A stretch of DNA of 32,939 nt, from positions 1 through 32,939 of IMG/VR virus record IMGVR_UViG_3300044940_000498. One strand, 5' to 3'. The translations under genes were made by a program, and so were the position numbers. The DNA comes from a virus. Shown here piece after piece: positions 17,201 through 22,813 of this stretch (positions within the stretch are counted from its first letter, which is position 1; every line of letters begins with the position of its first letter). Under the pieces are notes generated by a model, which saw only the letters and a list, made by a program, of their open reading frames with translations, had not been told where the DNA came from and ran no database searches.

Positions 17201-17797
17201 AGCACTAGGGAAATCATAATCAGGAATTGCATTAACTGCATAATTACCCGGAATACCTATTGATTGTAAAGGAAATCCATTATCTAAAAGTGCAGAGTCT
17301 TCAATGATAATTGGGTCAACAGGAGTAAATTGTCCTGTTACTGCATTGAACACATTTATTCCCCAAGTTGAAGTGGTTGTGTCTAACCAGAAACTTCCTG
17401 GTTCAGGATCACCTACGGGCCTGGAAACTTGACCCACTAAACTAGCCAAATCTATATCTGCTCTTAAGCAGAATACTCGGTTAGAAACACCCAAAGCTGA
17501 ATATGCTGCTAACAATCCATATTCATTTAATTCAAAACCTTGAATAGTAGAACCGCCTGCATTTGTATAAAAGAAGGGGTTACCAAACAAGTTAACCAAA
17601 TCACGCTGGCTAGTTATTTGAAATAATTTACCTGCATTAGCAGAAGTAGTGCCTGGAGCAATGCCAGTTCGTGAAGGATTAGCTTTATTCTCCGCAGTTG
17701 CTAAAAGAATAAACGGGACTGAATTTGTTGGTGCGGAAAGATACTGTGATTCATCAATGATCTGTACGTCTACACCGGGAGATATTAAACTTGCCAT
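14216..17797 (-). CDS. 18: Tail sheath protein gp18, enlarged
   Basis: A 1193-residue contractile sheath protein, far longer than T4 gp18 (659). The N-terminal embedding segment (SLISPGVDVQIIDES...VPFILLATAENKANP, then GKLFQITSQRDLVNLFGNPFFY, residues 1-105) and the C-terminal core from about 830 (SGYNVKRYIKNYF, DTPMRLSDSVTEIQDWA, VRDVLYNNQINPLVFFTGNG, LDRINVARLVAYLRRQL, DYIVVCDESNNTPARIDRNEL) are conserved sheath elements. Between them is a roughly 600-residue insertion with two similar beta-rich modules at about 243-320 and 455-540 (FTVNLNGQSGVTYTV...LEIDFLKARVANGRLELFS; YQLTVQVSIPG...NAWNSAAIPFTIASV), recalling flagellar-hook IN repeats. These probably decorate the outside of the sheath. 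An AAAGGA site precedes the ATG; the leader holds a hairpin (17839-17856) and a weaker late box GCTAAATA (17866-17873). Confidence 0.93.
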   Translation of the reverse strand: MASLISPGVDVQIIDESQYLSAPTNSVPFILLATAENKANPSRTGIAPGTTSANAGKLFQITSQRDLVNLFGNPFFYTNAGGSTIQGFELNEYGLLAAYSALGVSNRVFCLRADIDLASLVGQVSRPVGDPEPGSFWLDTTTSTWGINVFNAVTGQFTPVDPIIIEDSALLDNGFPLQSIGIPGNYAVNAIPDYDFPSATNSPQFFYKNENNVWVALGSKEWLGSWPTVRGTATPNTLTPGDTFTVNLNGQSGVTYTVPTAPDNTLQNLVATINSLEIDFLKARVANGRLELFSRQTSSTIGNTTPNHLTISGTGNILSTLGIPAGTYYQPGFEYGTSSQRPLWQSGQVFPRPTGSVWIRIGGGSAGLNTVVSEWNSVTRSWVNRPTTYAISDIQAINQLDSAGGKNIPAGTIYTQYNFNYSDSASLNSSPLYYWRRIANGPTVVTGTVTNPNFTGNTYQLTVQVSIPGSTATQTRTVNMSGLTNAASFVNAWNSAAIPFTIASVTSDNRIRLTHTEGGVIILNDFNNQGLSTGFLNAAGFTFANTIGVKEGPSHIATFNNVPATLTSGLGTGATFNVSAAYEKYYISMGFPVTQGTGYQVGDTITIAGTSLGGLSPANDLVLVVTKIGVGGAVSGVGIKSGKAAPMYTAILSNWVEFDMVASKNSPVTAPKDGTNWFYSVVDEVDILVNTPLGWRGYRNVAYDANGFPLPSGTNMTDPNGPIISTTAPVTQSNGQPLQYGDLWIDTSDLENYPVINRWQQVDGKDQWVRLVNGDRTSEKGIVFADVRWGNSGNIDPASDNIPTITSLLTSDYIDLDAPSSALFPVGMLVFNTRRSGYNVKRYIKNYFNSERFGGAGPLPAKRDAWVSVSGLKSDGSPNMGRKAQRAMVVAAMKAAIDSNTALRDEDNFFNLIAAPGYPELQPNMIALNNDRGQTAFIIGDTPMRLSDSVTEIQDWATNAKGATSTGEEGLVNRDPFLGIFYPSGLTNDLNGNSVVVPASHMMIRTFLRNDDVSFPWFAPAGTRRGIIDNASGIGYIDKATGEFRSIKTRVGVRDVLYNNQINPLVFFTGNGLLNYGNKTSAKIQSSLDRINVARLVAYLRRQLTIASRPFIFEPNDALTRQEITGVIQSLLADLVAKRGIFDYIVVCDESNNTPARIDRNELWVDVAVEPAKAVEFIYIPIRLFNTGEINNR

Positions 17798-17838
17798 ATT
17801 TTTTCCTTTTGTATGATTTTGAGGTTTACCACCTGTTA

Positions 17839-17856
17839 ATAGAACGATAGTTCTAT
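17839..17856. promoter_or_regulatory. Hairpin in the gp18 leader
   Basis: 7-bp perfect stem ATAGAAC/GTTCTAT with a 4-nt loop, about 45 nt before the gp18 ATG and just after the GCTAAATA box; might stabilise the abundant sheath mRNA. Confidence 0.45.
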
Positions 17857-17865
17857 ATCACATTC

Positions 17866-17873
17866 TATTTAGC
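17866..17873 (-). promoter_or_regulatory. Late-type promoter box GCTAAATA
   Basis: Weaker variant about 69 nt upstream of gp18; the same octamer precedes the + gene at 19734. Confidence 0.5.
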
Positions 17874-17911
17874 ATAAACACCTAAAAAATATATTAAATA
17901 TGGCAGTAATA

Positions 17912-18538
17912 TTAAAACATTTGGAGAATATTTTTTCTTAAATCTTCTAATGACCCCTCATTTTTTATTACATAGTCATAATCAAACCCTACAGAACTAT
18001 ATTCACTGGCATGAACTTTGAATTCATTTTCTAATAATGAAATTTGATAATCACGATTTGAATTTAAAGGATCATTAGCTGAAACTGCTATTTCATACCA
18101 AATCGGTTCAGGACCTCTAACGACTCTAATAATTTTACCATTCATTTTTTTAATGGTTTCAATTTCATTTCTAAATCTACAATCTGTGATTACTATATTT
18201 TTCGTTTCATTTTTTAATTTGTTCATCAAAGCCAATATCCAGATATCATCATGAAATGACTTTCTGGCTACTTCAGTGCCCCACATTTGAAGGACTTTTC
18301 TAGGCGTGAGACCTGGCATATCAAGATGGGTGGCCCACCACTCATCCACTGTTTCTCTCCATTCTCTGCTTTCTTTAGTATCACCTTCTAATAATTTTCT
18401 ATCCCAAGAAAATATTATAGATATTACATCTTTTAGTGTATCCGCAAAAGATACTTTCTTGAAGCCAAACTCATTAACCAAAATATCTGCTACTGTTGAT
18501 TTTCCTGAACCTATAAGTCCAGTTATTCCCACTATCAT
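17912..18538 (-). CDS. 1: Deoxynucleoside monophosphate kinase (T4 gene 1 type)
   Basis: A 208-residue P-loop kinase phosphorylating dNMPs (in T4: dTMP, dGMP and hydroxymethyl-dCMP) to diphosphates for phage DNA synthesis. The Walker A motif GLIGSGKS is at residues 7-14. The strand-helix start (MIVGITG...VADILVNEFGFKKVSFADTLKDVI), the LTPRKVLQMWGTEVAR block and NIVITDCRFRNEIETIKK with its conserved DxRFxNE are family features. Unlike its late neighbours it has a textbook sigma-70 promoter (-35 TTGATT, 17-nt spacer, -10 TATAAT; 18566-18594) and an AGGAG site, fitting early expression. The length is slightly below T4's 241. Confidence 0.9.
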   Translation of the reverse strand: MIVGITGLIGSGKSTVADILVNEFGFKKVSFADTLKDVISIIFSWDRKLLEGDTKESREWRETVDEWWATHLDMPGLTPRKVLQMWGTEVARKSFHDDIWILALMNKLKNETKNIVITDCRFRNEIETIKKMNGKIIRVVRGPEPIWYEIAVSANDPLNSNRDYQISLLENEFKVHASEYSSVGFDYDYVIKNEGSLEDLRKNILQMF

Positions 18539-18565
18539 GAAATTTTTTTTCTCCTATTTGATAAA

Positions 18566-18594
18566 ATTATACTAATAAGAGAAGAAAAAATCAA
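18566..18594 (-). promoter_or_regulatory. Sigma-70 promoter of dNMP kinase
   Basis: -35 TTGATT (18589-18594), 17-nt spacer, -10 TATAAT (18566-18571); lies between the GH108 stop and gene 1. Confidence 0.8.
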
Positions 18595-18599
18595 ATATT

Positions 18600-19340
18600 T
18601 TATACACTAATTTTACCGCAAAGATTGCGGTTTACGTTTCCGATTCTATGATTTATCCAGCCACGATAAAATACTCTGAGTCTAGGATTAACTGTTATCA
18701 ATCTGTCATATTCTGCCTTTTGCTGCCGATCGAGGCTATTAAGCATGGAAACACACGCCCTTGAACCTAGAATAACTCTACAATCTTTCCAAGCTTTTAC
18801 CGTAACATTATCAATGTTACTGTTTATCGGTAAATTAGTATTACAAACTTCATTAACCGCTCTTTTGAAAAATCTACTAGAACGAGCTGGCCCCATATTT
18901 ACTGCTGTATCTATAACTTCTTTAGCTACCGGATAATCAATTATAATTAACGGCATATACCCGGGTTTTTCAATATAACCTTCAAATAAAATTTGCGCCG
19001 CACATTTTTCATTTCCATCTCTATCTATAGCAGCTTCGCGGCGTTCAAGCTCTGACACCAAATGTTTCATATCTTCAGGCAAAACAATGGGATAATCACA
19101 ATTTCTTTTAAGTTCAATCATTCTTCCCGTATAACCAGCTTGTCTTGCTACTGCTACTGTTACACCATGATTGGTTTCTCCTCCCGGATCATTCGGATGA
19201 TTTACATATCCTCCTTCAAGAGCAAATACAGCTGCTAATATAGCAGCAACTGCACCGATTATTCCTATCTTTTTTGTATTGTTATTAGAAGCAGGATAAA
19301 CAGTATTAATATTATTATTGTTGTTATTATTTTTAGTCAT
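18600..19340 (-). CDS. GH108 N-acetylmuramidase, signal-anchor-type endolysin
   Basis: A 246-residue lysozyme-like enzyme of glycoside hydrolase family 108. The family signature EGGYVNHPNDPGGETNHGVT is complete, with presumed catalytic Glu42; the remaining domain includes AAQILFEGYIEKPGY, and the C-terminal part resembles the peptidoglycan-binding domain that follows GH108 (VNMGPARSSRFFKRAVNE). Residues 25-41 (IGIIGAVAAILAAVFAL) are a weakly hydrophobic Ala/Gly-rich helix running straight into Glu42, in place of the amphipathic first helix of soluble members. This is what a signal-anchor-release endolysin would look like, and the six later cysteines fit folding in the periplasm. The first 22 residues are Asn-rich (seven in a row). 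It overlaps the holin gene by 8 nt, forming a lysis cassette. Confidence 0.87.
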   Translation of the reverse strand: MTKNNNNNNNINTVYPASNNNTKKIGIIGAVAAILAAVFALEGGYVNHPNDPGGETNHGVTVAVARQAGYTGRMIELKRNCDYPIVLPEDMKHLVSELERREAAIDRDGNEKCAAQILFEGYIEKPGYMPLIIIDYPVAKEVIDTAVNMGPARSSRFFKRAVNEVCNTNLPINSNIDNVTVKAWKDCRVILGSRACVSMLNSLDRQQKAEYDRLITVNPRLRVFYRGWINHRIGNVNRNLCGKISV

Positions 19341-19644
19341 TTTTGTGCCTTTGTTCTACCTTAGGTTGTCTTACTAATCTTGCTATCATACCCAATATAA
19401 ACAAAATGATTGCTACTATATAGAATATATTTGGCGGAAGAGCTTGCCTCATAGGAGCTGGCATCATGTTCCATACTGCTAACACACTTACCGGATCAAA
19501 TTGTACCCAGGCTAAAATTGCTATCCCCAAAGCATTTAACCTGATTGACCATAACATCCACCATTCATGGGCTTCTTTAACTAAATGTTTGTTAATCCAC
19601 ACTTTAGTTTTTTGCCAGGCTGAAGTAATTTTTTCTTTCAACAT
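19333..19644 (-). CDS. Holin
   Basis: A 103-residue membrane protein with two hydrophobic segments (about 33-55, LNALGIAILAWV..., and about 72-90, NIFYIVAIILFILGMIARL) joined by a short loop with the LPP motif (APMRQALPPNIFYIV), and a charged C-terminus (RQPKVEQRHKND). The pattern 'W..RLNALGIAILAW...LP...I......LG..AR.VRQ' matches a widespread class of small two-TM phage holins. The start of the GH108 gene lies inside its 3' end (8-nt overlap), the normal holin-endolysin order. A late box GATAAATA (19678-19685) lies 33 nt upstream of the ATG and AGAGGG serves as ribosome site. If the GH108 enzyme is a signal-anchor type, this could act as a pinholin that only collapses the membrane potential. 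Confidence 0.8.
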   Translation of the reverse strand: MLKEKITSAWQKTKVWINKHLVKEAHEWWMLWSIRLNALGIAILAWVQFDPVSVLAVWNMMPAPMRQALPPNIFYIVAIILFILGMIARLVRQPKVEQRHKND

Positions 19645-19677
19645 TTTGTTTACCCTCTAAGTTTAGCTGTCAGTCTT

Positions 19678-19685
19678 TATTTATC
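19678..19685 (-). promoter_or_regulatory. Late-type promoter -10 box GATAAATA
   Basis: Box 33 nt upstream of the holin; drives the lysis cassette. It is flanked by a direct repeat GTTTACCC (19648-19655 and 19689-19696). Confidence 0.7.
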
Positions 19686-19720
19686 AAAGTTTACCCAAAA
19701 TATAGATATGCATTCGTTGT

Positions 19721-19728
19721 GCTAAATA
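19721..19728 (+). promoter_or_regulatory. Late-type promoter box GCTAAATA at a start codon
   Basis: Ends 5 nt before ATG 19734; no Shine-Dalgarno; leaderless mRNA predicted. Confidence 0.55.
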
Positions 19729-19733
19729 ACATT

Positions 19734-19991
19734 ATGAGGGCATATCAATTCATATCAGAAGCACCTATTGCTGATTTTGAAGTCTTTGCCAGTCCCGAAG
19801 ACATGAAGTTTGGCCTCGACCGGGGTTTTTGGCACCCAAGTGATGCAAAATTATACAAAAGCGAAAAAGCTATTAAAAAAATACATAATGTCTTTTCTAA
19901 AACTCCATATAACTTTAATTTATATATTGTCCCAGCTGGAGTATCAGGCCGAATAACCAAAGATGAGTTTGAAAAAAATTTAAAAAATTAA
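19734..19991 (+). CDS. N-terminal part of a frameshift-split conserved protein with capsid-targeting-like start
   Basis: An 85-residue frame from ATG 19734 (an in-frame GTG at 19719 lies upstream, but inside/ahead of the promoter box). It starts MRAYQFISEAPIADFE, close to the T4 capsid-targeting sequence MKTYQEFIAEA and with an I-S-E|A prohead-protease-like site. The frame ends ...DEFEKNLKN-stop, while the next frame continues with INTEDTITVIYSNN. Deleting one A from the A6 run at 19982-19987 joins the two into one 254-residue protein reading EFEKNLKINTEDTITVIYS. The ATG lies 5 nt downstream of GCTAAATA, so the transcript should be leaderless. It sits alone on the + strand between the lysis cassette and the ART gene. 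The biological function is unknown. Confidence 0.65.
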   Translation: MRAYQFISEAPIADFEVFASPEDMKFGLDRGFWHPSDAKLYKSEKAIKKIHNVFSKTPYNFNLYIVPAGVSGRITKDEFEKNLKN

Positions 19992-20010
19992 TACCGAAGA
20001 TACTATTACA

Positions 20011-20499
20011 GTGATCTATAGTAATAATATGCAGGGGCATAACGGAACACCACTTACGGGTTGGGCATTGGCACACCGAGTGGGCCATGCGATACAAATA
20101 TTTAAAAGAAAGGATGTGAGACGATATGAGGAAAATATTGTACAACAATTCTTTGATGCAACCGGTGTATTACTAAACCTCGATTATGAGTATATTCCTA
20201 AGGCAACTGCTGCCGGACTTGGAGTAAATATTAACTTCGAACCTTCCAAGGCCGTCGGAGTCTATCCAGAAAAGTTTAAAAAAGCGGCTACTTCTTTGTT
20301 AACCTCCAGATCTGGAAGAATGAATTTATTAAACAATCTTGAATTTGAGCTATTCTGTGAATTAGTAGCTCAATATTTAGTTACCGGAAAAGTAAAATTA
20401 GGTTCGGACAATCCTGAAATTCTAAAACATCAAGATTCTATCAATACACTAATGACCCAACTATTTGATAGCTTGGTTGGCGAAGTTATTTCATTCTAG
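20011..20499 (+). CDS. C-terminal part of the frameshift-split conserved protein
   Basis: A frame that opens at GTG 20011 but reads sensibly from 19984 (KINTEDTITVIYSNNMQGH), which marks it as the continuation of the frame ending at 19991. Conserved-looking features: LTGWALAHRVGHAI (the HxxxH spacing recalls a zincin HExxH but the Glu is Arg, so protease activity is doubtful), a helix RMNLLNNLEFELFCELVAQYLVTGKVKLG, and a central IPKATAAGLGVNINFEPSKAVG segment. The ELF/C-x-QYLxxGK motif is one I associate with uncharacterised proteins of aquatic T4-like phages. GTG 20011 has no good ribosome site, so independent translation is unlikely. Whether the shift is a sequencing/assembly homopolymer error, a real mutation or slippage at the A tract is open. 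Confidence 0.6.
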   Translation: MIYSNNMQGHNGTPLTGWALAHRVGHAIQIFKRKDVRRYEENIVQQFFDATGVLLNLDYEYIPKATAAGLGVNINFEPSKAVGVYPEKFKKAATSLLTSRSGRMNLLNNLEFELFCELVAQYLVTGKVKLGSDNPEILKHQDSINTLMTQLFDSLVGEVISF

Positions 20500-20559
20500 T
20501 TATTGATGAAATATCTAATTGACTCTTTAGGGATTTCAAGAAGACTACCAATTTTAGCA

Positions 20560-21168
20560 TCAAGGATTTGTTCGGTCTCGTAAAGGATAATCGTTTTTTG
20601 CTTCGGCTATTTCATTTTTCTTCACTAGTTTAGGGTGCTTTGTTCCCAACCAATCATCAAATCCTTGTCTACGTAAAAAGTCTTTGAGTTTTTTATTTTG
20701 TAAAATATATGTAATTTCTACTGGCTCTCTTGAATAGAAATCACCAGGTTCCACATGTCTTGGATATTCATTCCAATCATTATAATAATCGTATGGTCTA
20801 TGTTCAAAATTATCAAACACGTCTTTAATTACTACTATTGCACCATATTTTATAATATTTTCAGGTGAAGGATCTATATTATTCTTCTTTAAATTAAAAA
20901 TAATAGAATTTAAAGCTTTTCTAACATCTTTCCTGGAAGCTGCAAACACTAGCTCTTCTAGATCAGGATCATCATCATAAAAATGTCTAGTAAAATCGCC
21001 TAATTTGGGTAACAATCCATATTTTTTTATGCCAGGAAGATAAGTTTTAAGTGTTCCATGATACAATGTTCTTGGCGCATTTTCTTGTATAATTTCTTCA
21101 TTAAGAATTGATATAATTCTATCTGAAGTTATCCTATCTTTTGTTATTATAAAATCCGTTGCTCTCAT
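20560..21168 (-). CDS. ADP-ribosyltransferase/KptA-fold protein, candidate injected effector
   Basis: A 202-residue protein. Residues 34-180 match the layout of small ADP-ribosyltransferase-fold proteins: APRTLYHGTLKTYLPGIKKYGLLP (His37 of the YHGT motif), EELVFAASRKDVRKAL (the second strand with small residues), GAIVVIKDV, and PGDFYSREPVEITYIL with the candidate catalytic Glu of the H-Y-E type triad. The 30-residue N-terminus (MRATDFIITKDRITS...SILNEEIIQEN) precedes the domain and resembles a head-targeting leader more than a fold element. T4 Alt is an ART packaged in the head and injected to modify host RNA polymerase, which makes a similar role plausible. Alternatives: an RNA 2'-phosphotransferase-like enzyme or an anti-defence ART. 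A GAGG ribosome site precedes the ATG, and it is probably co-transcribed with the neck-like gene. Confidence 0.65.
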   Translation of the reverse strand: MRATDFIITKDRITSDRIISILNEEIIQENAPRTLYHGTLKTYLPGIKKYGLLPKLGDFTRHFYDDDPDLEELVFAASRKDVRKALNSIIFNLKKNNIDPSPENIIKYGAIVVIKDVFDNFEHRPYDYYNDWNEYPRHVEPGDFYSREPVEITYILQNKKLKDFLRRQGFDDWLGTKHPKLVKKNEIAEAKNDYPLRDRTNP

Positions 21169-21210
21169 TTAAACCTCAATTGCACCTGGATAATACTTTA
21201 GCCAAATTTA

Positions 21211-21993
21211 TTATCCTTGCACCCATGTCAGAGGCATTGAACCGTCTACATAATTTTTTAATTCAGTAAGTAGTCGTTCTTTCTCGGCTTTAGCTTCTGC
21301 TTTCATAGCTGATCCATTTAATGAAGTCCCTCCATTAGGACCTGCAATAGTACCAAATTTTTCTCTAGCTTGACCAATGATTTCTTTTAATTCTGCTAGC
21401 ATAAAGTCTGTTATCCATACCCCAATGTACGGATCTAACAGCAATTCAAGTTCTGGACGTAAAATATCTCCCCAAATCAATATACGTTCTCCTGAACCCT
21501 TAAAGTTTCTAGTAATCGTAAGCCTTTTAGTAACCGGATTAAATTTATATGTCAAATACCCACCAAACATTCTAGCAGCCAATTCTACATAGCTTGAATA
21601 AAAATGATAGGTTGCCAAACCCCCAGCAGCGTTATAGTTCAATAGATATGTATTTAAAATAGCACTACTAAAAGGATCAAATGCAGTTGAAGTTCCTCCT
21701 GTTTCCATACCTATTGTTCTTCTAAACAATGCCCTTACATTAATAAATTCCGGCGGTAATGTATACTCAAATACATTTTTTTGGGTCGTCATTAAAGTGT
21801 AACACTCAATAGTAGAGTTTTGCGCGCGTTGACGATATGTTTTAATCGTATAATCATATGCTGCATTCAAATGAGTCGGGTCAACTTCCAAATCAACAAT
21901 ATCCTGACCTAAACGATATAGGATATTATCAAACATATTTTTCTTAGCTTGTTCAAGGTCTTGATTAATAGGAATAGGATTGGTGTTGTCCAT
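21211..21993 (-). CDS. Neck/head-completion protein, gp13-like
   Basis: A 260-residue structural protein. The start is set at ATG 21993 because AGGAT lies 7 nt upstream. The 26-residue extension to 22071 (MSPNNNIAIIIIFF...) runs back through the late promoter and is rejected. Family-like features: LGQDIVDLEVDPTHLNAAYDYTIKTYRQRA near the N-terminus, FEYTLPPEFINVRALFRRTIG, FDPFSSAILNTYLL, the central ...MFGGYLTYKFNPVTKRLTITRNF, and a C-terminal helix EIIGQAREKFGTIAGPNGGTSLNGSAMKAEA. The first part has the 'LGxPVIDVEVT...YRE' layout of T4-like neck proteins (gp13); I am not certain it is gp13 rather than another connector protein. It has a late promoter and ribosome site inside a hairpin (22000-22030). 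Confidence 0.6.
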   Translation of the reverse strand: MDNTNPIPINQDLEQAKKNMFDNILYRLGQDIVDLEVDPTHLNAAYDYTIKTYRQRAQNSTIECYTLMTTQKNVFEYTLPPEFINVRALFRRTIGMETGGTSTAFDPFSSAILNTYLLNYNAAGGLATYHFYSSYVELAARMFGGYLTYKFNPVTKRLTITRNFKGSGERILIWGDILRPELELLLDPYIGVWITDFMLAELKEIIGQAREKFGTIAGPNGGTSLNGSAMKAEAKAEKERLLTELKNYVDGSMPLTWVQG

Positions 21994-21999
21994 AAAAAA

Positions 22000-22030
22000 T
22001 ATCCTGATAATATCAATATTTATCAGGATA
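22000..22030. promoter_or_regulatory. Hairpin covering the ribosome site of the neck-like gene
   Basis: 11-bp perfect stem (22000-22010 with 22020-22030), 9-nt loop. On the - strand AGGAT, 7 nt from ATG 21993, is fully inside the 3' arm; the late box is in the loop/5' arm. Confidence 0.75.
22017..22024 (-). promoter_or_regulatory. Late-type promoter -10 box GATAAATA in hairpin
   Basis: Lies across the loop and 5' arm of hairpin 22000-22030; a start near 22011 yields mRNA with only the 3' arm, exposing AGGAT of the neck-like gene. Confidence 0.68.
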
Positions 22031-22083
22031 AAGAAAATTATTATGATAGCTATATTATTATTGGGAGACAAATTTTATATATA

Positions 22084-22104
22084 AAATGATAGGCTCTATC
22101 ATTT
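22084..22104. terminator. Candidate terminator after the mazG unit
   Basis: 9-bp stem AAATGATAG/CTATCATTT with a 3-nt loop; overlaps the stop of the small TM gene and is followed on the - strand by a TTTTATAT run. AT-rich, so modest strength. Confidence 0.5.
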
Positions 22105-22282
22105 ATTGTTTTTCACACTTTTTAGTTTTGAAGGCGCCAGTATTAAAATCGTAAAAACCTACACCAAGCTGAACTAATTGTGTTTGATTCTTTTGTTCTA
22201 TCTCACCTATTATATAATGAAAGAAAACCGTGGCTATTGCTATTCCAAAAATAACTCCGATAAACCACGAACCGTCCTTCAT
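22103..22282 (-). CDS. Small single-TM protein
   Basis: A 59-residue protein. ATG at 22282 shares its A with the TAA stop of the MazG gene (TAATG), so the two are translationally coupled. Residues 5-25 (SWFIGVIFGIAIATVFFHYII) form a membrane segment, followed by a short hydrophilic tail with QLVQLGVGFYDFNTGAFK, a motif resembling tails of other small phage membrane proteins. The function is unknown; candidates are an inner-membrane effector or accessory early protein. A 9-bp hairpin (22084-22104) overlaps the stop codon and probably ends the transcript. Confidence 0.6.
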   Translation of the reverse strand: MKDGSWFIGVIFGIAIATVFFHYIIGEIEQKNQTQLVQLGVGFYDFNTGAFKTKKCEKQ

Positions 22283-22719
22283 TATATATCTCCCTCTTTT
22301 CGGTTTTCAGAATGATATACCGAAAATTTGCCACCGGGGTATCTAGCTTCAAGCTTTTTTACATTCTCAGCAATTACATCTTCTGGGTCAAGCCCCAAAG
22401 CATTACATGCATTCATCCAATACCAAATAATATCACCTAGCTCACGCTTCATGTGATAAATATTTTCTTCAGAGAGAGATTTTCCGTGAAAGAAAATTTT
22501 TTTGACAATTTCATTAAACTCTCCCCCCTCGCTTGCTAAACCAATGCCTGAAGTTAGCAACAAAGGAAGATTTACCTGTGGTCCATAACTCATTATATTT
22601 AAATCATAGTTGTCTTTAAGTAAATCTAGCCTGTCTAGAAATGCATCATAATCTTTGCTATCGTCACTGCAAACCTCTAAAACAAACTTTGCATACTTAT
22701 TTAAATCTATCTTATTCAT
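22282..22719 (-). CDS. mazG: MazG-like nucleotide pyrophosphohydrolase
   Basis: A 145-residue all-alpha NTP pyrophosphatase of the MazG family. The metal-binding signature is visible: ASEGGEFNEIVKK (EGGEFxE form of ExxE) followed after about 25 residues by RELGDIIWYWMN (ExxD), then ALGLDPEDVIAENVKKLEARYPGGKF, a typical MazG C-terminal segment. Phage MazG proteins hydrolyse (d)NTPs, and a role in host (p)ppGpp or nucleotide-pool control has been proposed. An AGAAGG site lies before the ATG, with a sigma-70-type promoter at 22746-22773 (-35 TTGTCT, 16-nt spacer, -10 TATAAT), so expression is early or middle. It is coupled to the downstream small TM gene. Confidence 0.87.
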   Translation of the reverse strand: MNKIDLNKYAKFVLEVCSDDSKDYDAFLDRLDLLKDNYDLNIMSYGPQVNLPLLLTSGIGLASEGGEFNEIVKKIFFHGKSLSEENIYHMKRELGDIIWYWMNACNALGLDPEDVIAENVKKLEARYPGGKFSVYHSENRKEGDI

Positions 22720-22745
22720 TAATAATCCTTCTTATTTTTTGCAAT

Positions 22746-22773
22746 ATTATACTTAAAAAAGATTAAAAGACAA
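22746..22773 (-). promoter_or_regulatory. Sigma-70 promoter of mazG
   Basis: -35 TTGTCT (22768-22773), 16-nt spacer, -10 TATAAT (22746-22751). Confidence 0.65.
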
Positions 22774-22813
22774 CAAAATTTATTAATAATTTGCCCAGTT
22801 CATATCTTTGGTC

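Noticed and set aside
19300-19335. AAT/AAC trinucleotide run at the start of the GH108 gene as a phase-variable repeat
   Set aside because: Changes would be in-frame in an Asn-rich leader, so no on/off switching is expected; only a low-complexity tract.
20053-20090. HRVGH in the split gene as a zinc protease site
   Set aside because: The essential Glu of HExxH is Arg; without structure data protease activity cannot be claimed.
21994-22071. 26-residue hydrophobic extension upstream of the neck-like gene
   Set aside because: It runs through the late box and hairpin; ATG 21993 has an ideal AGGAT site and begins the plausible protein.
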